From a candidate division KSB1 bacterium (GTDB lineage: Bacteria > Zhuqueibacterota > Zhuqueibacteria > Zhuqueibacterales > Zhuqueibacteraceae): a stretch of DNA of 64,000 nt. The stretch's first letter is position 1, and the number at the start of each line of letters is the position of its first letter. The notes beneath the pieces are model-generated. The model worked only from the letters and a program-made list of their open reading frames with translations. It was not told where the DNA came from and made no database searches. A program made the position numbers and the translations under genes. Positions 52,401-60,094 of the stretch are shown piece by piece. The stretch lies in contig JAPDQB010000020.1 in assembly GCA_034506175.1 (NCBI GenBank), forward strand, positions 41,895-105,894, in the 5' to 3' direction.

Positions 52401-54979
52401 ATCACAAAAAAATCCCGCGGGCCGGTTGTGGCATTCGCAGCAATGGTGATTTTCGCGGTCAAGCTGTCCGGGCGATGCACCCTCACGCTGTTCACCGTGA
52501 TGTTCGGCCCCGCCTCGAGGCTGGTGAGTCCGGCGACGAAATTTTTTCCTTTCAAGCCGACGTCGATCGTTTGTAAACGCGCTCCGAGGCTTGGAAAAAT
52601 TTTCATCAATGCTGGCGCGGGAATTTCTTTGCCCACGCCGCTCAGCCTGATCACCAGCGGATTTTCATTCAGATCGTTGCAGGCGAGCGTAAGCGTGCCT
52701 GTTTGTGCGCCGAGTTGCAGTGGGCTGAATCGAACCATCAGCTCGCTGCTGTCCCCCGGCGCCAAATTCATCGTCGTCGGCGACAGCAAATCGAAGCGGC
52801 TGCTGGTGGAAGTGATTGAGCCGATGGCCAGGCTTGCAGCGCCGCGATTGTGCACGCGCAGCGTCAAAGTTTTGGAGGTTTTAACCAGCACCGAATCAAA
52901 GCGCAGTTCCAGCGGCTGCACCGAAATCTCCGGAAGTAAAGTTGAAGCGCCGCTGCCGCTGAGCGGAACTTTCGCGGGGTTGTTGGTGGCGTCGGTGCTG
53001 AAAATTCTCAACGTGTCGGCCTGCGCCCCGAGAAACGGCGCTTTGAATCGCACCGCGATCAGCTTGTAGGCATTGGGCGCGATCACGTGTTTGTTGCCGC
53101 CCAAAATGGAAAAGTGGGGATTGCCCAGCGTGATATTCGAAATCGCGAGATCCAACACCCCGGCGTTGGAAATTGCCAGAATCAAATCGCCGGTTTTGTT
53201 GACGCTGGTATTGCCGAAGCTCACCGCCGCCGGACTGACCTCGATCACCGGCCCCGGCGACACGCCCGCGCCGCTCGCCGGCAGGCGAATTGGCTCGAAA
53301 CCGCTGGGAAAAATCGTCACCGTCGCCGTGTCTTTGCCCGCCGCGCCCGGCGTGTAACGCACGGTGATGACCGCCGTGTCAACACTCGCCAGGGTAAACG
53401 CTGTGGCGCTGGTGATACTAAATTTCGCATTCGTCGAAGAAATGTTTGTGATACTCACGCTGGTGTTGGCCTCGTTGTAAAGCTTGAAACTCAGCTCTTT
53501 GTTGTAACCGGCGTACACATTATTGAAATGCAAATCCGGCCGGCTGGTGTGCAGCAAATCGCGATTCGTCAAAATGATGATTTTGTTGTTGCGCGGATCC
53601 AACAATGCCAAATCCAGATCGCTGTCGCCGTCGGCGTCCGCGGCCACCAGGCTGAGAGACTCAAGCCCTCCCTTGTAAAAAACCGGTGCTTGCAAAGTCG
53701 CGTCGCCGTTGTTGAGCATCGCTGCGATCATTTGATTGGAAGTCTTGGCCGCCAAATCGACATCGCCGTCGCCGTCCAAATCCGCCGCAAAGATGTCGAT
53801 CATGCCGTGGGTGTTCAGATCGGTGCGCGTCGGGAAGGTGCCGTCGTTTTTGTTTTTGAGAATGGAAACTTTGTCGCTGGCCGGCACCGTCGTCGCCAAA
53901 TCGAGATCGCCGTCGCCGTCGAAATCCGCCGCCCACACCGAAGTCGGCGCGCCGGTGAGGCTGTAGTTCGCCGTGTTTTGAAAATTGCCCTGGCCGTCGT
54001 TCTTGAAAACAATGATCTGATTGCCGTCTTTGTTGGCCGCGGCCACATCCGCGTCGCCGTCGCCGTCCAAATCCGCCGCGAACAACGCCACCGGATTTTT
54101 TCCGGCGGAATAATCCGTCTTGCGTTGAAACGTCGCATTACCGTTGTTCTTCAAAATGGAGATCGAGCCGGCGGCGTTGGCCGTCGCTATATCAATGTCG
54201 CCGTCGTTGTCCAAATCTGCCGCGAACAGCGCCTGCGGCGTGCCGCCAGTTTCGAATTCACCGCCCGGCAGCAGCGCGCCGGAACCGTTATTTTTGAACA
54301 CCACCACAACGTCCTTGCCTGCACTGCTCTTGCTCAAAACCGCCAAGTCGACGTCTTTGTCGCCGTCGAAATCCGCTGCGAAGATCGCGCCCGGCGTGTT
54401 TCCGCTGGGAAAATCCTGCCGTGGCTGCAATGTGCCGCCTACATTTTTTAAAATGGAAATCGATTTGCCGTCGCGATTGGCCACGGCAAAATCCATATCC
54501 CGGTCGCCGTCGAAATCCGCCGCAAACAGCGCGACCGGCGTGGAACCGATGCCGTAATCGGTGCTAATCGGAAATTTTCCGGAGGAGGGCGTGACGCGAA
54601 TGGTGAAGTGCCAGGCGAATTTTTGCAGCGGCTGCCCGGCGCTGGTGAGAATATCGCCGGTCAGCGTCACCGCCACCATCTCGCCCGGGGCAAACGGCGC
54701 CTTCGGCGTGAGCGTGGCCCGGCGCAAGGCCTTGTCATACGTGATCGTGCCGTGATGCCAGCCGCTGTGCAGGCCCCACGCCAAAAACGTCGTGTCCTTG
54801 ATCGTCGTCGCCAGCATCTCCTGATTGAACGTCACCGCGATGCTGGTGTTTGGCGCAACATTCTGCGCATTTTGCGCCGGCGAAACGCTGAGAATTTGTG
54901 CGAGCGAGGCCGTCGTGAACAGGAGAACGAGAACCAAAGAGATGGCGCGCCGTATCGCGCGCCGAGTCGGAGTCATCAT
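49496..54979 (-). CDS. Giant secreted repeat protein (FG-GAP, hydin-like, nine IPT/TIG-like repeats, sorting-like tail)
   Basis: About 1827 residues. Signal peptide 'ISLVLVLLFTTASLAQ', then a bacterial Ig-like domain ('ILSVSPAQNAQNVAPNTSIAVTFNQEM'). About seven FG-GAP/VCBS repeats follow ('AADFDGDGDLDLAT'-type calcium loops). Three ASPM-SPD2-hydin-like domains come next. Nine IPT/TIG-like repeats of 90-92 residues carry 'GANF.SGVTSVN.G..ITVNSVTVHRADSLTANITI' in variants. A fibronectin-like domain ('KFIWSQSFDNDREDTVRYALHLKG') precedes the tail 'YRLEQNYPNPLRA...GVYLYRLQAGD'. A surface adhesin or binding protein is likely. Start at 54979 gives the cleanest signal peptide; 55012 is possible. Confidence 0.9.
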   Translation of the reverse strand: MMTPTRRAIRRAISLVLVLLFTTASLAQILSVSPAQNAQNVAPNTSIAVTFNQEMLATTIKDTTFLAWGLHSGWHHGTITYDKALRRATLTPKAPFAPGEMVAVTLTGDILTSAGQPLQKFAWHFTIRVTPSSGKFPISTDYGIGSTPVALFAADFDGDRDMDFAVANRDGKSISILKNVGGTLQPRQDFPSGNTPGAIFAADFDGDKDVDLAVLSKSSAGKDVVVVFKNNGSGALLPGGEFETGGTPQALFAADLDNDGDIDIATANAAGSISILKNNGNATFQRKTDYSAGKNPVALFAADLDGDGDADVAAANKDGNQIIVFKNDGQGNFQNTANYSLTGAPTSVWAADFDGDGDLDLATTVPASDKVSILKNKNDGTFPTRTDLNTHGMIDIFAADLDGDGDVDLAAKTSNQMIAAMLNNGDATLQAPVFYKGGLESLSLVAADADGDSDLDLALLDPRNNKIIILTNRDLLHTSRPDLHFNNVYAGYNKELSFKLYNEANTSVSITNISSTNAKFSITSATAFTLASVDTAVITVRYTPGAAGKDTATVTIFPSGFEPIRLPASGAGVSPGPVIEVSPAAVSFGNTSVNKTGDLILAISNAGVLDLAISNITLGNPHFSILGGNKHVIAPNAYKLIAVRFKAPFLGAQADTLRIFSTDATNNPAKVPLSGSGASTLLPEISVQPLELRFDSVLVKTSKTLTLRVHNRGAASLAIGSITSTSSRFDLLSPTTMNLAPGDSSELMVRFSPLQLGAQTGTLTLACNDLNENPLVIRLSGVGKEIPAPALMKIFPSLGARLQTIDVGLKGKNFVAGLTSLEAGPNITVNSVRVHRPDSLTAKITIAANATTGPRDFFVINPTPGGGVSEKLAFAVNNPVPVLTKITPAVGVRLLQQNFGFKGANFLSGVTSVNAGTNITVNSIVVHRADSMTVNMTIAEQAAPVAREVTVVNADPGGGASKPLAFGINNPAPKLTSLSPGKGERNQAVEVTFKGENFLSGVTTVNVGEGITVNAVTVASATSLTAKLTISPAAASGPRNFSVNNAGPGGGVSGAQSFAVNNPSPTLSKLTPNSGQLLQTLDVGFTGANFINGASSVNVGPGITVNRVTVHRTDSLTANITIGAEAIAGQRNFSVTNGAPGGGTSGNQSFAVNKPTPVLTGISPAVGYRLQTLTVIFRGTNFIEGITSVNFGPNIILNSLKVHRADSLSANITINSNAATGARHVSVSNGSGAVSESRVFTINNPAPNLARINPASGNRLQKLNVGFKGANFIAGVSAVNAGTNLIVNQVVVHRPDSLTANITIPAEASAGLREIFVTNDGGGASEKQTFTVTNPAPSLAGINPAKGSRLQTLAVGFKGANFFSGVTTVQVGSGVTVNRVTVHGLDSLTAEITIAANAEPGPRSFAVVNAGPGGGTSASAPFIVSNPAPTLAKINPVTGNRLQTLAVGFKGANFFSGSSSVVTGPNIIINSVTVHRADSLTANITIGPNAETGPRQFAISNGEGVISEPRVFTINNPAPALTSIEPASAFRKQRLNIVFTGSNFINKSTVVNAGSGIVIHSIIVNSSTNLIANITITADAERGPRNFSVTNIAPGGGTSAERLFIITNNEPSKPRMLSPANNQMIQLTRIPQPVKFIWSQSFDNDREDTVRYALHLKGPGLDTTFAAVTDTSVSLSIMPRLKVNSEYAWDLKVSDGVVTVTWPDRATFRTSSVVTSVQEGGNLIPSEYRLEQNYPNPLRASALANAAKYAETTISYQLPKETLVTLQIFDVLGREMITLVNAPQPPGYYHVTWNGKNSAGKLVPAGVYLYRLQAGDYARVMKMMVTR
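50155..52625 (-). repeat. Nine tandem IPT/TIG-like coding repeats
   Basis: Units of about 274 bases, each ending near 'FAVNNPAP' and restarting 'LTKINPASGNRLQTLAVGF'. They differ enough to have been present for long, but repeats 6-8 are the closest. These would be hot spots for copy-number change. Confidence 0.8.
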
Positions 54980-55012
54980 GTCGCTACCCTGAGATTTGAA
55001 CCATTCATCCAA

Positions 55013-55425
55013 TTGCCCCGCTCTCGCAACCAGACGATTCTAGAAATTGCCCTTCGGTCATAATATACCGCCGCCGGGCGGTGAATGCGGGGCATGGTAT
55101 TACTCTGGAAAAATTATTACGGCCGCGAAAATTTTTTAACCACCAAGACACGAAGCCACCAAGAACTCAATTAAACTTCGTGTCTTGGTGTCTTAGGGGT
55201 TCAATTTGGGTTATAACCCTACGGGCGCAGTCTTTCAGGCGTAGTCTTTCGATGCCCGGCAAAATGGTGAAATGAAAAAATAGCAAAAATTCTACTTGCT
55301 TCTGTCTTTGACGGGCTTTACATTATTGTCACCTACTGGGATTCTACAGCTTGTAAGGGACTTGAATGAAGGTGCCTCGCAAAAAATAAAAAATATCGTA
55401 AAGTGCAAGAAAGGAGTCTCGAATC
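55013..55425. other. Gene-free stretch between the giant protein gene and the ACT/TIR gene
   Basis: It holds the promoter region of both divergent genes. It also carries the inverted element at 55141-55190, the palindrome GGGTTATAACCC (55208-55219), and a direct repeat of about 12 bases, GCGCAGTCTTTC and GCGTAGTCTTTC (55225-55251). From about 55260 the sequence becomes AT-rich like the following gene. Confidence 0.6.
55141..55190 (+). repeat. Inverted heptad-type element CACCAAG/ACACGAAG
   Basis: CACCAAGACACGAAG (55141-55155) pairs perfectly with its inverse at 55176-55190, a 15-base stem with a 20-base loop. The loop contains GAACTCAATT as in the element at 38047. Confidence 0.8.
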
Positions 55426-57717
55426 ATGATACTGGGTGATATGCTGATTTTGACTCAGAAGGGGTTACGGGTAAGCAATGATACGCTTGCGACCATAGGA
55501 ATTTTCCCCAACACGCAAGTTCACATGCTTCCCTTTAGAACATTTGAATATCGTGAAACCGAACCTGGCTATTATTTTCCCATGGATTTATTAGTGACGC
55601 CGATACCACCACAACAATGGCCTTTTGTCATGAGATTTTTGCTAAGGCTGCGCAATCAGCCTGGCACTCTACAAAAAGCATCTAATTATTTCAACCAGCA
55701 GAAGATTAATATTCTATTTTCAGAAAGTTCAAGATCAGGTCATCATCATGTTGCACTCAATGTTTTGGCTGAGGCGAAGGAATTGGAAATAAAAGATCTC
55801 CAGACGATTTATGATCAACTTCTCGAATGGAAAGAGAATCGAAAACATCTGTTTCAATCACTCTATAAAAGCTGGTCTGATAAAAATGAGGCATTTCCTT
55901 CCGAGGATCCTAATTGGTGGATAGCTTTGAAATTTCAGTGTGACTATTTTGCCAAGCTTTCGGAAGAGGAAATAAAAATTGATGACGCAAAAAAAGATAC
56001 CAAGAGGTTAAAGGATGAAGTTGAACAAAATTTGGAAAAGGTAGATCGTCGGAAATTGGATCAAGATGATGAACTGCTTCAAAGACGGGCCCAATATATT
56101 GGACAAGATTTAGCAATTTTGTCTTATGAGAATAAGTCCAACTGTTCCATTAAAGACTTGCTGGAGCTAACCATAAGTCGATCAAAGCCTGAGATTCGTT
56201 CTTTGAAAATGCAGTATGATCAAAGACAGATTTCAGCGGAAAAGCTGTATTATAAGGTTGAGGAAGTAATGGTTTTTCCCAAACTGTTACTTTCGATAAT
56301 TATGACCTATAAAAGAATGCTATGCGAAAAATATAAAATTCTGCTCATTTGGGACTCTCTTCAAGAAGTTAGAAAAAATTTGAGTGAGAACAGAAAATTG
56401 GACACCATTCCCAAAGAGGTATACCTATATAACATTCAATATTATAAATACGTTTTGAGTCACCCCAATTACTGTGAAACTGATATGCTGAGTTCATCTG
56501 ATTTGAGCGCAAAGCGAGTGGACATTCTAAACGCTTTAAATGAATTGCCGCAAGATCGAAAGGGATTTTGGGATTGGGAACCACGCCTTGATCTTGATCC
56601 TGTCGTAGTTAACCCCGTTGAATCATTATGCCATGCCTCATATCATCGTGCGTATGATGACGATTTTTCCAGCACGGCACAGGATTCAATGGTACCATTC
56701 CCCGAGTCGTTAGATTACCCACAAAACTTTCTGAACAACGTTCTTTCCCAAGAAAAGCCTGCAACCGTGGCCATTGCTTCCCGAAATACGGAAGATTTAA
56801 CGCTCCGGCTCTGCTTGCTTCCTGTTACTTCTTTGCGGCGATTTGTTCAAATCGACTTGGAATATAAACGCATTTGTTTCGACCAGTGTAAATTTTCGCA
56901 ATCCAAAAATGAAAGTATACAATCTGCCGAGGAAAATAAATGTGGAGGATCGAGCTTGGGTTTACTTTCTGCCTGGACTAAAACGATTTATCATCAACCC
57001 TGTGACGAAAGTGGTGTTGCAGGCACGCTGAATATATGGAGGACTTTCAATAAAACCTACGAAATTTCAAATAACCGGGAGTCTGGAAACATTTACCTCC
57101 TCGCGCAAGCCACTGAGAAAGTTTTTGATAAATTCATGCCAGATATGGAGGGACAATTAAAAGAAAGATTGCAACAAACCATGAAGAAGGAGCTTTCCAC
57201 TCCCCACATAAAAATTGTAAATATTAAGACGAAAGCCCTCTCGGGAGGACGAGTCTTCGTTTCTCTGCCTTTTAGTCATCCCAAAACAAAAGAATGGTTA
57301 CAATGTGTGAAAGATATAGGTTATAAGGTGGGCTTTATGCGTGTCGATACGGTTGAAACCTATACGGAACCAGTGACAAGATTGGTCGCAGAGAGTCTTA
57401 AACAGTGTCATGCCATGATCCAAATTCTTGCTTTGCCAATAAAAAGTTTCAGCAACCAACCTGCAGAGGATCAAGAAAATTATTCCCAAAAACTTATCTG
57501 GCTGCATGCCGAATATTTGACCGCTGTTACAAACGGTCTCAAGGTGGTTCGTATTATTGATGAAAACAGCATTGACGAGCGTGAATTGCAAATCGGAAGA
57601 GATCATCCCAATTTCAAATTTTCCGTCATGAAACCTTCTTCAGATTTCGAGGATTGCATCAGAAGAGCTTTTGAACATTTACGAATAGAACTCGCTCATA
57701 TTCTTGGATTGGGTTAG
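55426..57717 (+). CDS. Unknown protein with ACT-like N-terminus and TIR-like C-terminus
   Basis: A 763-residue protein with no full-length likeness I know. Residues about 67-118 read like an ACT regulatory domain: 'FLLRLRNQPGTLQKASNYFNQQKINILFSESSRSGHHHVALNVL'-type pattern (strand, D/N-xPG, helix, strand, 'SxRSGHHH'). A helical, charged middle spans about 120-400. A second mixed alpha/beta region follows (about 440-590). From residue 607, 'GGRVFVSLPF', then 'GYKVGFMRVDTVE', 'QCHAMIQILAL' and 'WLHAEYLTAVTNGLKVVRIID' match the strand-helix order of TIR domains. Trp692 and Glu696 sit where the catalytic glutamate region of TIR NADases is. SD AAAGGAGT. Strongly AT-rich, own terminator, no operon partner. 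A ligand-sensing effector is an inference. Confidence 0.6.
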   Translation: MILGDMLILTQKGLRVSNDTLATIGIFPNTQVHMLPFRTFEYRETEPGYYFPMDLLVTPIPPQQWPFVMRFLLRLRNQPGTLQKASNYFNQQKINILFSESSRSGHHHVALNVLAEAKELEIKDLQTIYDQLLEWKENRKHLFQSLYKSWSDKNEAFPSEDPNWWIALKFQCDYFAKLSEEEIKIDDAKKDTKRLKDEVEQNLEKVDRRKLDQDDELLQRRAQYIGQDLAILSYENKSNCSIKDLLELTISRSKPEIRSLKMQYDQRQISAEKLYYKVEEVMVFPKLLLSIIMTYKRMLCEKYKILLIWDSLQEVRKNLSENRKLDTIPKEVYLYNIQYYKYVLSHPNYCETDMLSSSDLSAKRVDILNALNELPQDRKGFWDWEPRLDLDPVVVNPVESLCHASYHRAYDDDFSSTAQDSMVPFPESLDYPQNFLNNVLSQEKPATVAIASRNTEDLTLRLCLLPVTSLRRFVQIDLEYKRICFDQCKFSQSKNESIQSAEENKCGGSSLGLLSAWTKTIYHQPCDESGVAGTLNIWRTFNKTYEISNNRESGNIYLLAQATEKVFDKFMPDMEGQLKERLQQTMKKELSTPHIKIVNIKTKALSGGRVFVSLPFSHPKTKEWLQCVKDIGYKVGFMRVDTVETYTEPVTRLVAESLKQCHAMIQILALPIKSFSNQPAEDQENYSQKLIWLHAEYLTAVTNGLKVVRIIDENSIDERELQIGRDHPNFKFSVMKPSSDFEDCIRRAFEHLRIELAHILGLG

Positions 57718-57780
57718 CCTATTTTAAAGAGGGCTTTGTACTACCTCCGCAAGCTACGCTCGTGCAAAATCAAGTAACAA

Positions 57781-57817
57781 AACGCTGGCCTGATTTTAAC
57801 AAGTCCCGGCGTTTTTT
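57781..57817 (+). terminator. Terminator of the ACT/TIR gene
   Basis: AACGCTGG (57781-57788) pairs with CCGGCGTT (57806-57813) with one wobble; TTTTTT covers the end of the arm and what follows. Confidence 0.7.
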
Positions 57818-57852
57818 ATTTGAAGCCCTGCCAGCCCGTTCAAACAAGCCGA

Positions 57853-57881
57853 TTGCATTCCGCGAAAACTTTTCTTATATT
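57853..57881 (+). promoter_or_regulatory. Promoter placed for a leaderless message (hydantoinase-family gene)
   Basis: TTGCAT (57853-57858), 17 bases and TATATT (57876-57881). Only TTGAC lies between the -10 box and the ATG at 57887, so the message should start at the codon itself. No ribosome site is present. Confidence 0.55.
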
Positions 57882-57886
57882 TTGAC

Positions 57887-60037
57887 ATGAGAAAAATTCG
57901 CATCGGCATCGACGTCGGCGGCACGTTTACCCACGCCGTGGCGATTGAAACGGAGAAATTCACCCTCATCGCGCAAGTCAAAACCGCGACCACCTACCGC
58001 GCCAAAGACGGCCTTACTCATGGCATCGTCACCGCGCTGTACAAGCTGTTGCAAAAGGGCCGCATCGATCCCAACGAAGTCGTGCTCGTCGCCCACAGCT
58101 CGACGCAAGCCACCAACGCCCTGCTCGAAGGCGACGTCGCCAAAGTCGGCATCATTGGCATGGGTGGCGGCTGGGAAGCGGCGCGCGCCCGGCGCGAGAT
58201 CGACCTCGGCCAGATCGCGCTGGCGCCGGAAAAATTTTTGCAAACCTGCTTTCGCTTTATCGAGACCGGCAAGGGCCCCATCGAAACGCCGGTCCGGCAG
58301 GCGATTGAAGAATTGCGCGCCGAAGGCGCGCAGGCCATCGTCGCTGCCGAAGCCTTTTCGGTTGACAATCCCGAGCATGAAAAACTGGTGATCCGTTTGG
58401 CGCGGGAGCAGGGCTTGCCCGCCACCGCCACACATCAAATTTCCGAGTTGTACGGCTTGCGCGTTCGCACCCGCACCGCTGCGATCAACGCCAGCATTTT
58501 GCCGGTTGCCGTGGCCACGGCGGAGATGACCGAGCGCAGCGTGCGGCAGGCCGGCATCACCGCGCCGCTGATGATCATGCGCTCCGACGGCGGCATCATG
58601 GACATCAAAAGCATGCGCGAGCGGCCGATCTTGACGATTCTTTCCGGTCCGGCGGCCGGCGTGGCCGCAGCGCTGGTTTACAACAAAATTTCCGAAGGCA
58701 TTTTTTTGGACGTCGGCGGCACCAGCACCGACATTTCCGCGATTCATCACGGCAAGCCGATGATGCACAGCGCCCGCATCGGCGGCCACAAAGTTTACCT
58801 GCGCACTTTGGACGTGCGCACGGTTGCCGTCGGCGGCGGCAGTTTGCCGCGTCTGCGGGATCACGACATCGTCGAGATCGGCCCGCGCAGCGCCCACATC
58901 GCCGGTTTGTCTTACGAAGCGTTCACGCCGCTGGCTGAAGTCACCGGCATCGAGCCAAAAACCGGCGCCCTGGTCGCCGGCGATCCGCCGGATTATTTTT
59001 ATTTGCAAAATGAAAAGCGCAAAATCGCGGTGACGACGACCGGCGCTGCCAACATGGCCGGCCTGGTTCCCGAGTACGATTATGCCCGCGGCGGCAAGGA
59101 AAACGTCCGTCTGGCATTTGACATGCTCGGAAAATGGCTTGGCAAAAGCGCCAAGGAAGCCGCCCACGAATTTCTGCAAAAAGCCTGCGGCAAGGTCGTC
59201 GCAACAATTCAGGATTTGATCGAGAATTATAAATTGGAGCCGCCGCTTTTGAAGCTCATCGGCGGCGGCGGCGGGGCGATGACGATCGTGCCGTTTGCCT
59301 CCGCCATGACGAAAATTTCCTACGAGATCGGCGAAAACAGCCCGGTGCTGGCGGCCATCGGCGTGGCGTTGGCGATGGTGCACGAAACCATCGAACGCCA
59401 CATGATCGATCCGACCGACGAGCAGTTGCTGCAATTGCGGCAGGAAGCCGAGGCCGCGGTCGTCCGCATTGGCGCCGCGCCCGATTCAGTGGAGGTCACC
59501 ATCGAAGTCGATCCACATACGCACATCGTGCGGGCCACCGCCACCGGCGCCACGGAGATTCGCCAGCGCGAAAAACTCGGGCGCCCGCTGCCGGTTTCGC
59601 GCCGCCAACTCATCGCGCAGCAAGCGCTGGGCGCTGGCGACGGCCAGGCGGTCGCTGTTCTCGCCGAAACCGATTTTTTTGCTGCGTACGCGCTGCATAA
59701 AGAGCAGCGCCATCTCTTCGGCCTGCTCAAAAGCCATTCCCGTCCGGTGGTGGTGCTTGATCACGAGGGCATGGTCCGCTTGAGCCTGCCGAGCGCCGAG
59801 CTGCTGGTGACCACCGTCGGCGAGGCCGGACAAAAGTTGTCGCATTTTGTCGAGGCCAACACTTACTACGGCGACGGCGGCGAGGAAATTCCCAGCATTC
59901 GCCTGGCCGCCGGCCCCAAACTGATCGACCTTTCCAAACTCGCCAACGTCAAGCAGGTCATCGCGCTGGCCAACATCGAGCTGGCCAAATATTCCGCCAA
60001 TACGAAGATTATGGTGATTGCGGAAATTCGGCGGTGA
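57887..60037 (+). CDS. Hydantoinase/oxoprolinase family protein (HyuA-like)
   Basis: A 716-residue ATPase-fold protein of the HyuA/5-oxoprolinase A group. 'IRIGIDVGGTFTHAVAIE' (residues 4-21) is the first phosphate site. 'VAHSSTQATNALLEGDVAKVGII' and 'SGPAAGVAAALVY' with 'IFLDVGGTSTDISAI' form the second ATPase half. 'GGGGGAMTIVPFASAM' follows. The last 200 residues are a less common extension. No HyuB/oxoprolinase B subunit gene is adjacent, so it acts alone or with a distant partner. ATP-driven opening of a cyclic amide is the family reaction. Confidence 0.85.
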   Translation: MRKIRIGIDVGGTFTHAVAIETEKFTLIAQVKTATTYRAKDGLTHGIVTALYKLLQKGRIDPNEVVLVAHSSTQATNALLEGDVAKVGIIGMGGGWEAARARREIDLGQIALAPEKFLQTCFRFIETGKGPIETPVRQAIEELRAEGAQAIVAAEAFSVDNPEHEKLVIRLAREQGLPATATHQISELYGLRVRTRTAAINASILPVAVATAEMTERSVRQAGITAPLMIMRSDGGIMDIKSMRERPILTILSGPAAGVAAALVYNKISEGIFLDVGGTSTDISAIHHGKPMMHSARIGGHKVYLRTLDVRTVAVGGGSLPRLRDHDIVEIGPRSAHIAGLSYEAFTPLAEVTGIEPKTGALVAGDPPDYFYLQNEKRKIAVTTTGAANMAGLVPEYDYARGGKENVRLAFDMLGKWLGKSAKEAAHEFLQKACGKVVATIQDLIENYKLEPPLLKLIGGGGGAMTIVPFASAMTKISYEIGENSPVLAAIGVALAMVHETIERHMIDPTDEQLLQLRQEAEAAVVRIGAAPDSVEVTIEVDPHTHIVRATATGATEIRQREKLGRPLPVSRRQLIAQQALGAGDGQAVAVLAETDFFAAYALHKEQRHLFGLLKSHSRPVVVLDHEGMVRLSLPSAELLVTTVGEAGQKLSHFVEANTYYGDGGEEIPSIRLAAGPKLIDLSKLANVKQVIALANIELAKYSANTKIMVIAEIRR

Positions 60038-60094
60038 GGCAGCGCATTGTCCGTTTTAAGAAAGCAAGGGCGGAAAATAGAGGCTGGAAAATAT

